Below, piece by piece: positions 10,955 to 22,060 of a stretch of 64,000 nt of DNA. Source of the stretch: Chrysogorgia sp. JL179-B06. Taxonomy: Eukaryota > Cnidaria > Anthozoa > Scleralcyonacea > Chrysogorgiidae. Below the pieces are notes generated by a model. The model did no database searches. It saw nothing but the letters and a program-made list of their open reading frames with translations, and had not been told where the DNA came from. The stretch's first letter is position 1. Every line of letters starts with the position of its first letter. A program made the position numbers and the translations under genes. The stretch spans positions 4,017,501 to 4,081,500 of the forward strand of contig JAYKKM010000047.1 in assembly GCA_035772405.1 (NCBI GenBank), written 5' to 3'.

Positions 10955-11361
10955 CATGGCTCATTCAAAACCAAGTGATCCTGATTATACTCTTTGAAGA
11001 TGACTTCGAACGCATGAGACATTGGGTGTTACAATACCCTAACAGTGAAACCGGAGGACAATTTTTCGGCCTTTGGACAAAAGATTTAAATCCATACATC
11101 AACATCGTAATAGGACCTGGAGAAGGTTGCCGTCATGAAACGCATTCGTTTTACCAAGATATTGGGTATTTAAAAGATGTAGGGACATTTCTCAACAAAG
11201 AATTCATGATGTGTCATATTGGAGAATGGCATTCACACCATCGTCTACGAATACGAGAACCAAGCGGCGGCGACATGAACAGTGTTTGGAAGCATTTTCC
11301 AGCTGATGTTAAGCATTTCCTTCTTGTCATCGCAACCATTGAAGGAGCTAACGACGTGTGA
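10955..11361 (+). pseudogene. JAB/MPN (JAMM) metalloprotease-like gene, copy B
   Basis: The long frame (10975-11361) opens at a GTG. The plausible ATG (10955) is in another frame and meets a stop at about 10996, so there is a frameshift near the start. The protein shows FEDDFERMRHWVLQYPNSET, FFGLW, VIGPGEG, THSFYQD, and the JAMM core GEWHSHH..REPSGGD, with zinc-ligand candidates His, His and Asp plus an upstream Glu. It aligns throughout with copy A at 9212-9633 on the opposite strand. After ATIEGANDV it hits a stop, and downstream sequence to about 11700 holds only short frames. It is probably a decayed member of a JAB gene family; substrate and partner unknown. Confidence 0.6.
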
Positions 11362-12137
11362 GACTCTCGGCCGCCTTATCTATTTGCTAGCCATACACAC
11401 AGAGAGGTACTGTAAGATTCACAATCATCGATAAAGTCAACGTCTTTATGAAAGAGCCAGCTATTAGGAATCGCATTGCAAATGGTGTTGAAGTAACTCC
11501 GGTAAAGCTTCCACAAAAGCCTTCCAAAAAAGCGGATTACAAAAAGGGTCTGAAGAATGGTATCTTACAGACTGGGGAGCCCATTTTGTTCAATGCCTAA
11601 ATAGCAAATTGGAAGAACTGGACCCTAAAAATCGACAACAATTGAGAAACATTTTGATAAAAATCAAAGACCCTGCAGTTTTCCTTTGATTTCCGTGGTT
11701 GTCATTGCACTATAATATTTCCACGCGATTTTCCATATGCAGAACTAACCTAAAGGATGAAGACCAAAGATAAGAGGGTGGAATGGAAAGAGAAGATGAA
11801 ACCTAACGCGGAACTCGATGAGTCATTACATGAGGAACTCGAGCATCGTATCGTGAAACATTTGCGTAACATTACCGCCATAAAACTATTGACAGTTTAA
11901 ATCAGACTATAATACTGCCTGAGCATAATTTCATTTGCACTAAGATTCAAATAGCATATCACAGCGAAGAACACCGGTTAAATATATGGCATTGTAACTA
12001 TATATCAAGCTATATCCTACCCGAACGTCTTGTTAGATCATCCGCAAATGTCAATGCAATCTCATTCCGTCAACGTAAATGTAAAACAACTACTTTCAAT
12101 CGCTCATTTCTTATTATAGTATACAGCTGTTAAGGAC
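11362..12137. other. Sequence between JAB copy B and the BEL element
   Basis: 11400-11710 has scattered open stretches rich in Lys that may be the former 3' part of the JAB gene. 11710-12137 shows nothing I can name. Confidence 0.3.
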
Positions 12138-12345
12138 TGTCGCGAATGTTTTTATCTCGTATCACTTTAATTCAAACCAGATATTTACAATAATATAGCT
12201 CGCAAACCCTCACATGTGTTCACTGTTTTTGTCCCTTTTTCCCTCTCTCCATCTCCTCCCGAGCGCTCTCCGATCATGTCCCGATCTTACATAAACATTG
12301 CATAACATTACGTAAGCCTTAATTATGCTGAAAATATCCCCGACA
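12138..12345 (-). repeat. BEL 3' LTR (208 bp)
   Basis: Downstream LTR relative to transcription. Nearly identical to 17733-17924, except for a 16-bp segment around 'attgcataacattacgt' that the other copy lacks and a few substitutions. Confidence 0.9.
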
Positions 12346-12396
12346 CTCTCCCCCTATTTGATTTACCGTATATTGAAGCAAATAAAACCCTTAAAA

Positions 12397-13656
12397 TTAA
12401 AAGGCTCCAGCTAACACATCTCGAATACGTTCCTTCGCAATCACCGCCGCGGCTCGTTTGGGTGTGAATTCCTTCGATTCAGGATCTAAACCTTTCGATT
12501 GTCCTTGGTTCTTCTCGATATCACAGCTCAGCTCCATTGGACATAATAGTTGAACTGCCCGTTCCATAAACGATTTTCCCGCTCTCAATCTCGCTCCCCG
12601 AATCTCCCCGTCTCTTCCTTTAATGAGCTTCACGACGATTCCGATATTCCATTTACCTCGATTTCGCAGCTCGCTTTGCATGAGAACCACGTCACCAACT
12701 TTCAACGACAAACTCTTGCTCTTGTGTTTCAGGTTATGTCTTTCCCTCAGACCTCTCACGTACTCACTGGTCCAACGCGACCACAAAACGTCCTTACAAC
12801 GACGTAAGTGTCTCGCCCTCTTTCGCAGTTCGGTTTCTTCGATGGAATCTACGTCCGTTTCTGGTAAAACGTTTGACTGCCCGTACATCATCAGATTCGG
12901 TGTCAAAATCGGGAGTTGAACATCGTCTTCGACATATGACAACGGACGATTGTTAACAGCTATCTCCACATCGAGTAAAACTTCTTCCAATTCATTAAGA
13001 TACAGAACGGCTCGACCGATCGACTTGTAAAGCGCTTGTTTCATTACTCCGATTAACCGTTCAAATTGTCCACCCCACCAGGGTGCTTTCGCCAAATTGA
13101 ACTTCCATTCGATATTGTGGTGGGCCAGATAATCTTGTAACTTCTCTTCTTTCATTATCACTTTCAACCATTTCGCCGCGGCTACGAAACTTTTCCCGTT
13201 ATCTGAGTAGATGGTAGAAGGTCTCCCCCTTCTGGCGATGATTCGTTTTAGACAACGGATGAATCCCTCGGTTGTTTGGTCTGTCAGCAGCTCTAGGTGG
13301 ATTGCCCTCGATAGACTGCATGCACAAAGCAAAATGTATGCTTTGCCCTCTTTCTTCTTGGATACTTTGTAGGCCATCGGGCCTGCGTAGTCTACGCCGA
13401 CTACTTGGAACGGCGACGAACCTTCGGTACGCTCGACAGGTAGGTTTCCCGGGGGAGGTTTGTGAAATGCCGTCGTGTGAAATTTCTTGCAACCATAACA
13501 GTGAGTGTAGACACTTCTCACAAGCTGGCGCAGGCGTGGTATCCAGTAATCACGGCGAACGAGAGCCATCGTAAGGCAAACTCCCCCGTGGAGAGTCAAC
13601 TCGTGGGCATCTTGCACGATCTTCTCGGAAAGGGTGACTTTAGGCGGTAGATACAC
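12397..13656 (-). pseudogene. BEL integrase (C-terminal part of pol)
   Basis: A frame of 419 residues carries, in order: an H2C2-type zinc-binding segment (HELTLHGG..YGCKKF, near the start), an integrase catalytic core with the first Asp in VVGVDYAGP, the second in IYSDNGKSF, and the Glu in WWGGQFERLIG, then a C-terminal Lys/Arg-rich region of the BEL type (DUF5641-like) with VGDVVL and GKWNIG. It inserts cDNA into the host genome. The frame overlaps the reverse-transcriptase frame by about 60 bp in a different phase, so a frameshift lies near 13600-13656 and the pol polyprotein is interrupted there. Confidence 0.85.
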
Positions 13657-15689
13657 GGGATAACTTCCTTGGATCCGACCTCTACACTCGTATAGATACC
13701 TTCGCTATTTCGTTGTAGGTTTAGGGTTAGCTGATCTTCGCGAAACTTCTCTGTTTTACTATTTCTCTCTTGCACTCTTCGTATCCACCACTTCACTTGT
13801 TGCTCGGTTTCTGCGGTGGTCAGGGGTCCGTAGGTTCGCAAATGTTTTGGAGTCTTGCAGTTACGGACGAATCTTGCTATCCAGGAGTTGACACGGATTG
13901 TCTTCCAGTAAGGATGTTTCACCAAGAGTGCGTCAAAACTATCTTCCATCTCCACTGCCGTCGCAAGGGTTTCTCGTATCTTCTTGGCTTCTGCTTCCGA
14001 GTCTTTGTTGGGCTCCGTCATCACCGACGCCGGCCACTTGTCTGGATCTGTCAGCCAATCTGGTCCGTTGAGCCACTCATCAGTCAAACGATTTACTTCG
14101 CATCCTCTGCTGCCTCGGTCTGCGGGATTAAGGTCGGTACCAACATGTCGCCACGTAATGAAATCTTTCTCGTTGATCTTTCTCACTCGATTGAATACAA
14201 ATTGTTTATATGTTCCTCCTCCTCTGATCCAATGGAGGGCGACTAGGCTATCTAACCATCCGTAAACCGCGCTCACTGGGTAACCTTCGAGTGCAATTCG
14301 TACATTGGCAGCTAAGTTTGCTGCCATATGTGCCGACACAAGCTCCAGCCTTGGGATCGTGAGATTCTTCTTGGCCAATCGCGATTTCGAAGCTATCAAC
14401 CCCGTACTTTCTCCCGAAGGTTGCTTAACGACCGCGTACACTACGGCGGAAACTCCAGAACCACTTGCGTCTCCAAACGTGTGTAACTCCACTTCATTCA
14501 ACGGCTCTCGGTATCTCGGGATACTTCTTGCAAACTGGACCTTCTCGGGAAGGTATTTCAGGAACTTTAGCCATTGTTGCCCGAGGTTATCTGATATCTT
14601 CTCATCCCACGGAAGATTTTGATCACAAACTTCGCGAAAGATGAATTTGCCGAGTAGGGTCACCGGCGATACAATTCCAAGTGGGTCATAAACTGATGCA
14701 AGGAATCGTAGAATCTCTCTCTTCGTTCTCTCAACTGGTTTCTTCGGAAACGCAACAGCAAGGGTGTCATCGGTTTTGTTCCACGAGAGTCCTAGCAACT
14801 TTGTTTCACCACTGTTAACTCCCAACTGCTGTTTGGCATAGCTTGGTAGATTGTCAAAAGCAGGATCTTTCTCATTCTCTGCGCTCTCCAGTTGTGGCTC
14901 ATTGGAGTGCCACTTATGAAGCTCAAACTTAGCTTCTTCAAACACCGATATAGTTGTTTGCTTTAAGTTCAGGACTTCGTCAGATGTGCATCCCCCACTG
15001 ATGATGTCGTCTACGTACAGACATTTCTCAAGCTCATCAATCTCTTGCGGATATCTCTCTCTCAGCGCCTTCAAATGTTGCTTCAGTGTTGCAGCCAGAA
15101 GGAAAGGGGATTGGACTAAACCAAACAGTGCTCGTGTGAATCGTAGAACTTCGATATCCCTGGGGTCTTTGTTCCGGATCCAGTGGAACCTTAGTACATC
15201 TCTGTCCTCAGCCCGAATGAGCACCTGCAAGAAAGCTTTCTTCAGGTCTGCTGCTAAGGCGATCGGCTTCAACCGGTTTCGGACAAGAACATTCCACAGG
15301 AGATTCTGAAGAGGTGGACCTGTTTCAAGGCAATCATTTAGGGAGGGACTTTCGTCACTTTCTTTTGCTGACGCGTCAAAGACGATTCTCATTTTGGTAG
15401 TTTCGGCAGTTTCCTTAATCACAGATTTATGAGGAATATAATATTCTCTACCTTGTGGCTCCTCAACAGCTCTCTCTACAATACCTTCGTTTAACTGTTC
15501 TTGGATAATGTTATCATACTTCTCGAACTGTTCTGGTTCTCTTACTAGTTTCTTCACTAGACTATCCAATCGCTTTATACTTCCACGTTCATTTGTTGGT
15601 AAGGTACCATGTCCGGGTTTCCATAACAAATTTGTTTCATACCGTCCATCCTCGTTACGACTTAGTTGTTCTGCAAACTCCTCGTACAC
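13596..15689 (-). pseudogene. BEL reverse transcriptase and RNase H
   Basis: This frame (697 residues) contains the Pao-type reverse transcriptase: RIVFDAS, ALAADLKKAFLQV (motif A Asp), LFGLVQSPF, and the catalytic YVDD box in CLYVDDIISGG. The Pao retrotransposon peptidase/RNase H region follows, with HTFGDASGSGVSAVVY and IPRLEL. It copies the RNA genome into DNA. The frame is disrupted upstream by a 31-bp tandem duplication (15660-15721) and downstream by the frameshift into integrase. Confidence 0.88.
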
Positions 15690-16122
15690 GACTTAGTTGT
15701 TCTGCAAACTCCTCGTACACGACTTGCTGATCACCCTCTGGTCGGTCTTTGAGGCCCAATACATCTAGACTGCATAGCTCTTGGTATTCTGCACCGGATG
15801 TTCTAGTGATATAGGTGTTGGATGAACTAGACTCAGTTCCTGCAGACATCACTGTCCAACCAAGTCTTGTAAACTCGGCTATTGGCTCAAGTGATTGGCC
15901 AATCTTTGGCTTCGTTTCGGTTTTCACTCTCGAATAATCACTTGCTCCCAATATGACATGAATTGGCAGTTCTTGCTTAGTGTCATTGTCATTTATGACC
16001 ACTTGTTCCAAATGATTGTATCTCTTCAACAGCTCTTCATAACCAGGGTTTGGGATTGTAAGTAGCACACTTTTATCCACTTTGTTGAGCATTGTTGACA
16101 ATTTCAAAATTCTCATCCACAC
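15655..16122 (-). pseudogene. BEL pol segment between protease and RT (peptidase A17-like linker)
   Basis: The frame reads NPGYEELLKRYNHLEQVVIN, LPIHVILGASDYSRV and FTRLGWTVMS, the conserved linker seen between the aspartic protease and reverse transcriptase in BEL/Pao polyproteins. It ends just after entering the 31-bp tandem duplication, which throws the frame. Its 5' side (16123-16248) is also out of frame with the protease. Confidence 0.75.
15660..15721. repeat. 31-bp perfect tandem duplication inside BEL pol
   Basis: The unit starting 'acttagttgttctgcaaact' occurs at 15660-15690 and 15691-15721. 31 is not a multiple of 3, so it breaks the reading frame. It duplicates codons for YEEFAEQLS. 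Confidence 0.92.
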
Positions 16123-16248
16123 TCGAGATGTTCACCTTATAACTGTGGACCTTTTGGGTTGTCGAACAGACCATCATCTCAATATGCTTGTGTTCGGTAT
16201 ACGGGTTGGTTTCTTGTTCAGATTCTCGATTAATGATGATGAGGCATA

Positions 16249-17142
16249 CTAACTGCCTGAACCCGAGTCCAGGAGTGCTCTACATTTGATCCCATCTACA
16301 GAGATCACTACTACAGGATAGATAACAGTAGATTCACCTGTTGCCACCAGCATTTGCTCTTTCCCAGGTTTCTGGACACAAATGGAAGTATGATGTTGAC
16401 CACCACACTTTTGACAGTTGTATTTGCTCTTGCAGTCCTTTGCTTGGTGCCTCGAGCCAGTGCAGTTAAAGCAGAGTCGCTTTTCACTCAGGATTTTTCT
16501 TCGCTCTCTCACATCAGGAACTTTCTTACACTCCATCGCTTTGTGATCTGGAGCATCACAATAAACACAAACTCGAGCTTGGTGAAGAGAAGCTTGGTAG
16601 GAATGACCATGTCCACGATTATGACCATCACCCCGACTGCTATGACCATCACCCCGACTACTACGCTCACTTGTCTGCGCCGGATTGCGATCACACCACT
16701 TCCTTAGAGATTCTACCAGTTGTGGGAATCCCCATTGTTGCCATTCGTCATCAAGACGAACTAGATCAGGTCTTATTGCAGGTAATTTGTCTAGAGTGGC
16801 ACGTACAAACCCCCCAATCTCTTTGAGTTTTCCCAATGTTTCCAGTGTTTGCACATGACTAGCAAGTGTCTCATAAAATTTATACACTTTGGCGGGGTCT
16901 GCTACCTGTACTTTGGGTAACCCAATAATACACTGTGTGGGTGCATTTACCACTTCGCTTGTTTGACCATATTTGGTTTTTAGGATTGTTTTCGCTCTCT
17001 CATAACCTTCGGATGAGAATGGTAGACCTTCAATCAACACCCGGGCACTGGGTATGAGTAATTCTCTCAAGTAGGAAAATTTGGCTACCTGTGTTATAGT
17101 AGTCTTATCTATTTCAGTGTCAAATTGATTCCAAAATCGCAC
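16249..17142 (-). pseudogene. BEL gag (C-terminal) with zinc knuckles and start of protease
   Basis: Residues resemble the BEL gag family (DUF1759 region) and are followed by three Cys/His knuckles: CVYCDAPDHKAMEC, CFNCTGSRHQAKDC and CQKCGGQHHTSIC. The last portion enters the aspartic protease, with the active-site strand ALLDSGSGS, and stops there at an in-frame TAG (16249-16251). Downstream codons in the same frame read YASSS, as expected after the active site in BEL proteases, so the TAG lies inside the domain. Confidence 0.82.
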
Positions 17143-17620
17143 TCCAATCTAAATATGTACCTTGAAATTTGCTAATGACAAGCTTCGGTAACTTAGCTCC
17201 AACACTTGGGGACTTTGGGCTTGCTTCAAATTTTGATCTTACTTCAAGCTTTGCTTTTTCTAACTGAATTTCATTCTCTAAAACTTGCTTGCGTTTCTGT
17301 TCTGCAAGTTGTTCTTTCTCATTGTACTTTATTTCACTTGCTACATGTTTTACATCTTTAGCTATGTGTTCAAATTTCCCAAGCTTTGTTTCTACAGCTT
17401 CAGTCCAAACTCTAACTTCACTAGCATCCTCACCGTTCTCAATTTTAATCTCTTGATATTGTAATTTCAGCTCATGAATTTTCTCAATAATTGATTCTAA
17501 AACGCTCACATGTCTCTCAATAGCTTTAAGGTCAGCTGAATCGATGATTTTAGGTGTTTGTTCCACGTTAAATTCTAACAAACGAAGCTTACCTTCGATC
17601 TTTTTCTCGACGTCGGCCAT
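17120..17620 (-). pseudogene. BEL gag N-terminal part
   Basis: From ATG 17620 the frame reads MADVEKKIEGK and a charged, coiled-coil-like helix rich in Glu and Lys (about residues 10-125), then KLPKLVISKFQGTYLDW, the conserved start of the BEL gag core. It ends at 17120 while the rest of gag continues in another frame (16249-17142), indicating a frameshift at about 17120-17142. Confidence 0.75.
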
Positions 17621-17732
17621 CTTCGATATTTTGGTCAACTTTTGTACTCACAAATTCTCTCACAAACCGTTTAAATTGTCGTTTTTTTCTCGCACTTTTC
17701 CATGTAACGCCGTCCTGGCAGGATCGCCACTG

Positions 17733-17924
17733 TGTCGCGAATGTTTTTATCTCGTATCACTTTAATTCAAACCAGATATTTACAATAATATAGCTCGCAA
17801 ACCCTCACATGTGTTCACTGTTTTTGTCCCTTTTTCCCTCTCTCCAACTCCTCCCGAGCGCGCTCCGATCATGTCCCGATCTTACATAAACAAAGCCTTA
17901 ATTATGCTGAAAATATCCCCGACA
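17733..17924 (-). repeat. BEL 5' LTR (192 bp)
   Basis: Upstream LTR. TGTCG..CGACA ends. It is shorter than its partner by 16 bp through a single indel. Confidence 0.9.
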
Positions 17925-18326
17925 GGACAAAAATTGTGCTTTTAGTGATAAAAGCATGAAACTTCTCATGTTTTTAGACCTATAGGCCCTTATAGGCCTA
18001 TAGGTAGTCTGGCTATAAACTTCTGTAACAGGAATAAACCGGTTTTGATAAAAAATGCTGAGTCAGCATTTTTTACCCTTACATTTTCAGTGAATAATGT
18101 CAGTATTAGCCACTATTAGTGTTTTATAGAAGTTTTAGAGATGCAAACAGTGTTCAGGAAAATATGTTACCCCAGAGGAACTAATGCCATCCAACTTGCA
18201 ACAGGAATAAACCGGTTTATATAAAAAATGCTGACTCAACATTTTTATGATTACTCTTTCCTATCGTTCTTACAATTATCTTTGTTTAGCTGACGGGTTG
18301 TAGTGTTGACTTCAAAGAGTGCCACT
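17925..18326. other. Non-coding with a duplicated motif
   Basis: 'aacaggaataaaccggttt' followed by 'aaaaaatgctga' occurs twice (18028 and 18199). This is likely a diverged dispersed repeat. Nothing else seen. Confidence 0.35.
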
Positions 18327-19017
18327 TTAAATACTGTCTAACCATTTAGGTATGAATATTAATATTATCTTACCTAGCTGTTCTCCACAAACACACAGGG
18401 CTGTACACTGCAGGTTGGATTTTGAACACTTGTACAACCCCCTGAAGGCTTTTTTGCAGGAGCAGCGGATAAGCTCATAGCAACCTTGCTGAGCTTGCGA
18501 CAAGGTAGTCCAAAGAGGTTTCCATAAATCATCTCTCTCCCAACCCCACTCAGCTGGGCTTGGAAGTTCTGGCAAGTGGACCTGCACCATACATGCTGCC
18601 TCAGAGCAGCAGATGTTAACTTGGTGGAATCCGATCAGGAGTACGGGAATGCTGGCAGAACAACTGTTGTCGAGCCTCATCGAGTGAGATCAACTTGCTT
18701 CCTCGATCGTACAACAATACAACGAATCGTTTGATATTCTTGGTGCAGTCATCAGATAAGACATCGGGCGCAGCGGCGATGTCTAAGAACGATCTGGTAT
18801 GCACTTGTGCGTTTACCAGCAAAGAACGAAGCCGTATCGCAGCCTGTGAATGCGTGGAAGACCGGCAAAGACATGCTCTGTTGACTTGAGGACCAAGTGA
18901 ACAGGCGATTTTGTAGATTGGGTAATACTTAAAATGCTTCCCTGTGCGAAAACGAAGCCAGACCTCGTTCTGTGGGATTAATTCTCTGCATCTGTGACAC
19001 AGCAATAGCAAAAACAT
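18327..19017 (-). pseudogene. Fragments of a dispersed Cys-rich gene family
   Basis: Two minus frames (18616-19017 and 18327-18680) overlap with a frameshift between them. Segments such as ISLDEARQQLFCQHSRT, LPELPSPAEWGWERDD, LWKPLWTTLSQAQQGCYELI and CSCKKAFRGLYKCSKSNLQC match a sequence type I remember as repeated many times in cnidarian and some fish genomes. Its function is unknown to me. The Cys spacing (CSCKK..CKCSK-like) suggests metal binding. Probably transposon- or retrocopy-associated debris. Confidence 0.4.
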
Positions 19018-19277
19018 CTATATCATTTGTCCTTATCATTATTGGCGATCATGGTGCTGTTTGGGCAGCAGCAATAACATGCAAGAAAATTCGAGTGTCA
19101 ACTTCTTCGTGACTACACGGATGTAGGCCTTCCAAGCACTGTCTTGATCCATTGCTCACTATACTTGGTTACCTTGTGTGCTGTACACTTCTTTGCCTGG
19201 AGCAACAATGCTTACTACTTCCTAGTCTGCAAGAAGTATGAAAAGTTCCCGCGTCTTGTTATCATATGTAATATGAA

Positions 19278-20716
19278 CACAAGTGGCCCAAGCTCATGCG
19301 CCAATTTGTGTTTATATTGGAATTTATTCGATTTGTCAAAATAAGAGGATATTTTCATCTATTATTTGCAGTTTATTGTTACAATATATAAATGAAATAA
19401 TGTGTATTTATATCTACCATAAGGTGTATGTGTCTTTCATTGCAAGTTTGGTGAGATTTAGTATAGGACAGTTGCTGGGGCGAGTTGCAGTGCGACATGG
19501 CGACATTAATGCAAATATAATCGTTTATAATCAAACATTATACCTATGAATACTCAACAAAATAAACATTTATAAACCTTGTTGTTCCACTTACATGTTT
19601 ATTGTGTTGTAATATTCTTCCTTGCGAAACTTGGCGCCATTCTGCCGCATTATACTTCGAACCCGTTTGCGGTATACTAATAATAGAGGAAGGTAGGTAA
19701 CTTCCGCTCTCCGATCGACACAAATTCACCACGATAATGGCTATAAAATCATTCCAAATGCTTCCATCGGCGCCAAACTTGGGCAGCACCATCTCAGATA
19801 GTTCCTTCAACTAACCAACGAACAAAATTTCCGCCTTTCCACTCAACTTTTGAATAAAGCGAAGAAGTTTCAAACCACTTTCATGTCTACATATGCTTGT
19901 GCCAGTTCGTCGCAACACCAACTGTCACGCGTGACGTATTAATGCCGACCCTCCCCTCCGAGGCACGTAACAAAAACGTTATTACAACAGTAGTTTTTTG
20001 TTACGTGCCTTGGAGGGGAGGGTCGGGATTAATACGTCACGGGTGACAGTTGGTGTTGCGACGGCACAAGCATATGTAGACATGAAAGTGGTTTGAAATT
20101 TCTTCGCTTTATTCAAAAGTTGATTGGAAAGGCGGAAATTTTGTTCGTTGGTTAGTTGAAGGAACAATCTGACATGGTGCTGCCAAAGTTTGGCGCCGAT
20201 GGAAGCATTTGGAATGATTTTATGGCCATTATCGTGGTGAATTTGTGTCGATCGGGGAGTGGAAGTTACCTACCTTCGTCTATTATTAGTATACCGCCAA
20301 GCGGGTCGAGCAACGGGTTTGAATTATAATGAACAGAATGGCGCCATGTTTCACAAGGACGAATATTACGACACAATAAACATGTAAGTGGAACAACAAG
20401 GTTTATAAATGTTTATTTTGTTGAGTATTCATAGGTATAATATTTGATTATAAACGATTATATTTGCATTAATGTCGAACTCGCCCGCCCCAACCCGCAG
20501 AGAGCCTGCTCGCAGGCTACACTGCAACTGTCCTAAATCTCACCAAACTTGCAATGAAAGACACATACACCTTATGGTAGATATAAATACACATTATTTC
20601 ATTTATATATTGTAACAATAAACTGCAAATAATAGATGAAAATATCCTCTAATTTTGACAAATCGAATAAATTCCAATATAAACACAAATTGGCGCATGA
20701 GCTTGGGCCACTTGTG
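19278..20716. mobile_element. 1.4-kb palindromic fold-back element
   Basis: The left arm (about 19278-19976) and right arm (about 19991-20716) are inverted copies over about 700 bp. Examples are 'ttattgagtattcat', 'aggtagttaacttcc'-like blocks, 'cgtgacgtattaatgccgac' and the terminal 'acaagtggccca'. The centre is 'aacgttattacaacagtagt'. The right arm has a small insertion (about 20485-20520) with the 'gagcctgctcgcaggctac' motif. No intact ORF. The two arms differ by scattered substitutions, so it is not an assembly mirror. Confidence 0.75.
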
Positions 20717-20754
20717 ATATAAATAATATGTAATCTTTACTTATGACTTCAAAC

Positions 20755-21200
20755 AACAACGATCTGCAATTTACTGGGCTAACTATGCTGAAATTGAAGC
20801 GCGATGGGCAGAAGTCCTCCTCACTCCTACTTAGTAAATTGTAGATCGTTGTTGTTTGGAGTCACTCCCCTTTCGAAATAAGTAAATGCCCTCCCCGTAA
20901 CGCTCAACGTGATTATTCTCAAGTATGGAACTACAATTCTCGACATGAACATAAACAATGATTCTCGACTACGGACTACCAAAATGATATTCTCAACTAC
21001 AAACATAAAAATATTCTCGACGATAGACATAAAATTCTCGAATATAGACACGAATTTCTCGACCATAGGTATAAATTCTCGACTATAAGAATAGCATTCT
21101 CACCTATAGATATAATATTCTCAACTACTGAAATATAATTCTTGCCTATGCCGGATAGAAATTGATATCTCGACCTTTTGTTCACCTTTTGGCCGAAACG
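20755..21200 (-). repeat. Solitary arm of the tcgagaat element
   Basis: Collinear with 3480-3950: ctaactatgctgaaatt, gcgatgggcag, tagtaaattgtagatcgttg, ctccccgtaacgctcaacgt, the tandem array (20890-21165), then ccttttggccgaaacg. The matching left arm is absent nearby. Confidence 0.7.
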
Positions 21201-21840
21201 ACCATACTTGTTTCTCTGTTTTATTCGGCGCTTATGTAGTTGCACGAGCGATGATTTGAAACTCGAAACAGCTCGAAACAGCTGCCACGTGAAACTCATG
21301 GTGTTGTGTCGTCTCAGCTTTCAGTGATCGTCACGCGTATGGCAGCTGTTTCGAGTTTCAAATTACCGCGCATGCAATTTACAAATATCTTTCATTGAAT
21401 AAAGCATCAGAATAGGGTAGGGTTAGCCGTTAGTATTATGGATAGTGTTAGGGTTGTATTAGGGTTAGTATTAGGGTTAATATTAGGGTTCATAATCATC
21501 ATCAAGGCGGCTTTAGAGCTGTTCCATGTTGGGATCGTCATTAGTCTGGTATGTCCCTGTAAGTTCGATGACAGATTTAGTGTTATTTTGCGTCAAAGAA
21601 TTAGGTCGAAAGTTGACTCGTGGTTTAGTCTGTCAACATTCATTTTTGCATGCTGTGAATGACGCATTATGGTTGTAATCCGAGAGGCGGCGACCTTCTT
21701 CGTTTTTTTTTCACTCCCCAAGAGAAATTTGGGAAGTGTTCGTTATAAACTACATGGCCAAAACTTACTCTCAATAATAACTTCATGTCAGCCTGCCAGT
21801 CGGCTCTCCTGTGTATGGCGTCCAAATAGGGACGTGTTCA
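21201..21840. other. Non-coding with interstitial telomere-like repeats
   Basis: 21240-21380 contains an inverted pair around 'gaaactcgaaacagctg'. 21416-21490 contains degenerate ttagggt repeats (about six units). No supported gene. Confidence 0.4.
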
Positions 21841-22060
21841 TTGTGAACGTTTAATAATCAGTGAACGTATAGAAAGAGTTATCAGAGAATTATCGTATAA
21901 ATTCGATGTTTCTATCCAGCTAAAAGATGAGCAGCGGATGTCATTTTAAACTAGTTTGCTTTTTGGTTCCGATATTTTTGCTGTATTACCAACAGGTTAC
22001 GGCAAAAGTTTGATATTTCAGCTTCTTGTCCTTCTCTAGAAACGAGAAAGAGGACAACCC
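21840..22060 (+). pseudogene. RecQ-like helicase fragment (Walker A region)
   Basis: Broken + frames read QLKDEQRMSF then, after a stop, FGSDIFAVLPTGYGKSLIFQ, which matches motif 0 and motif I (LPTGxGKS) of RecQ-family helicases. No other motifs follow. Likely a remnant of the RecQ-like repeats scattered in cnidarian genomes. Confidence 0.55.

Larger units (their letters stand above)
12138..17924 (-). mobile_element. BEL/Pao LTR retrotransposon, full-length, coding region broken
   Basis: Two direct LTRs (12138-12345 and 17733-17924) begin TGTCG and end CGACA. They flank gag, protease, reverse transcriptase, RNase H and integrase in BEL/Pao order, read on the minus strand. The flanks carry 'ggac' on both sides (12134-12137 and 17925-17928), extendable to aggac, consistent with the 4-6 bp duplications of BEL elements. 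A PBS-like sequence starting tggcgatcctg lies next to the upstream LTR (17713-17729, minus). A polypurine tract, agggggagag, lies next to the downstream LTR (12346-12356, minus). Frame disruptions occur in gag, protease and pol, so this copy is not autonomous as read. Confidence 0.9.

Noticed and set aside
19544..20167. Two similar minus frames in the palindrome as a gene pair
   Set aside because: They are produced by the inverted arms and lack domains or start context.
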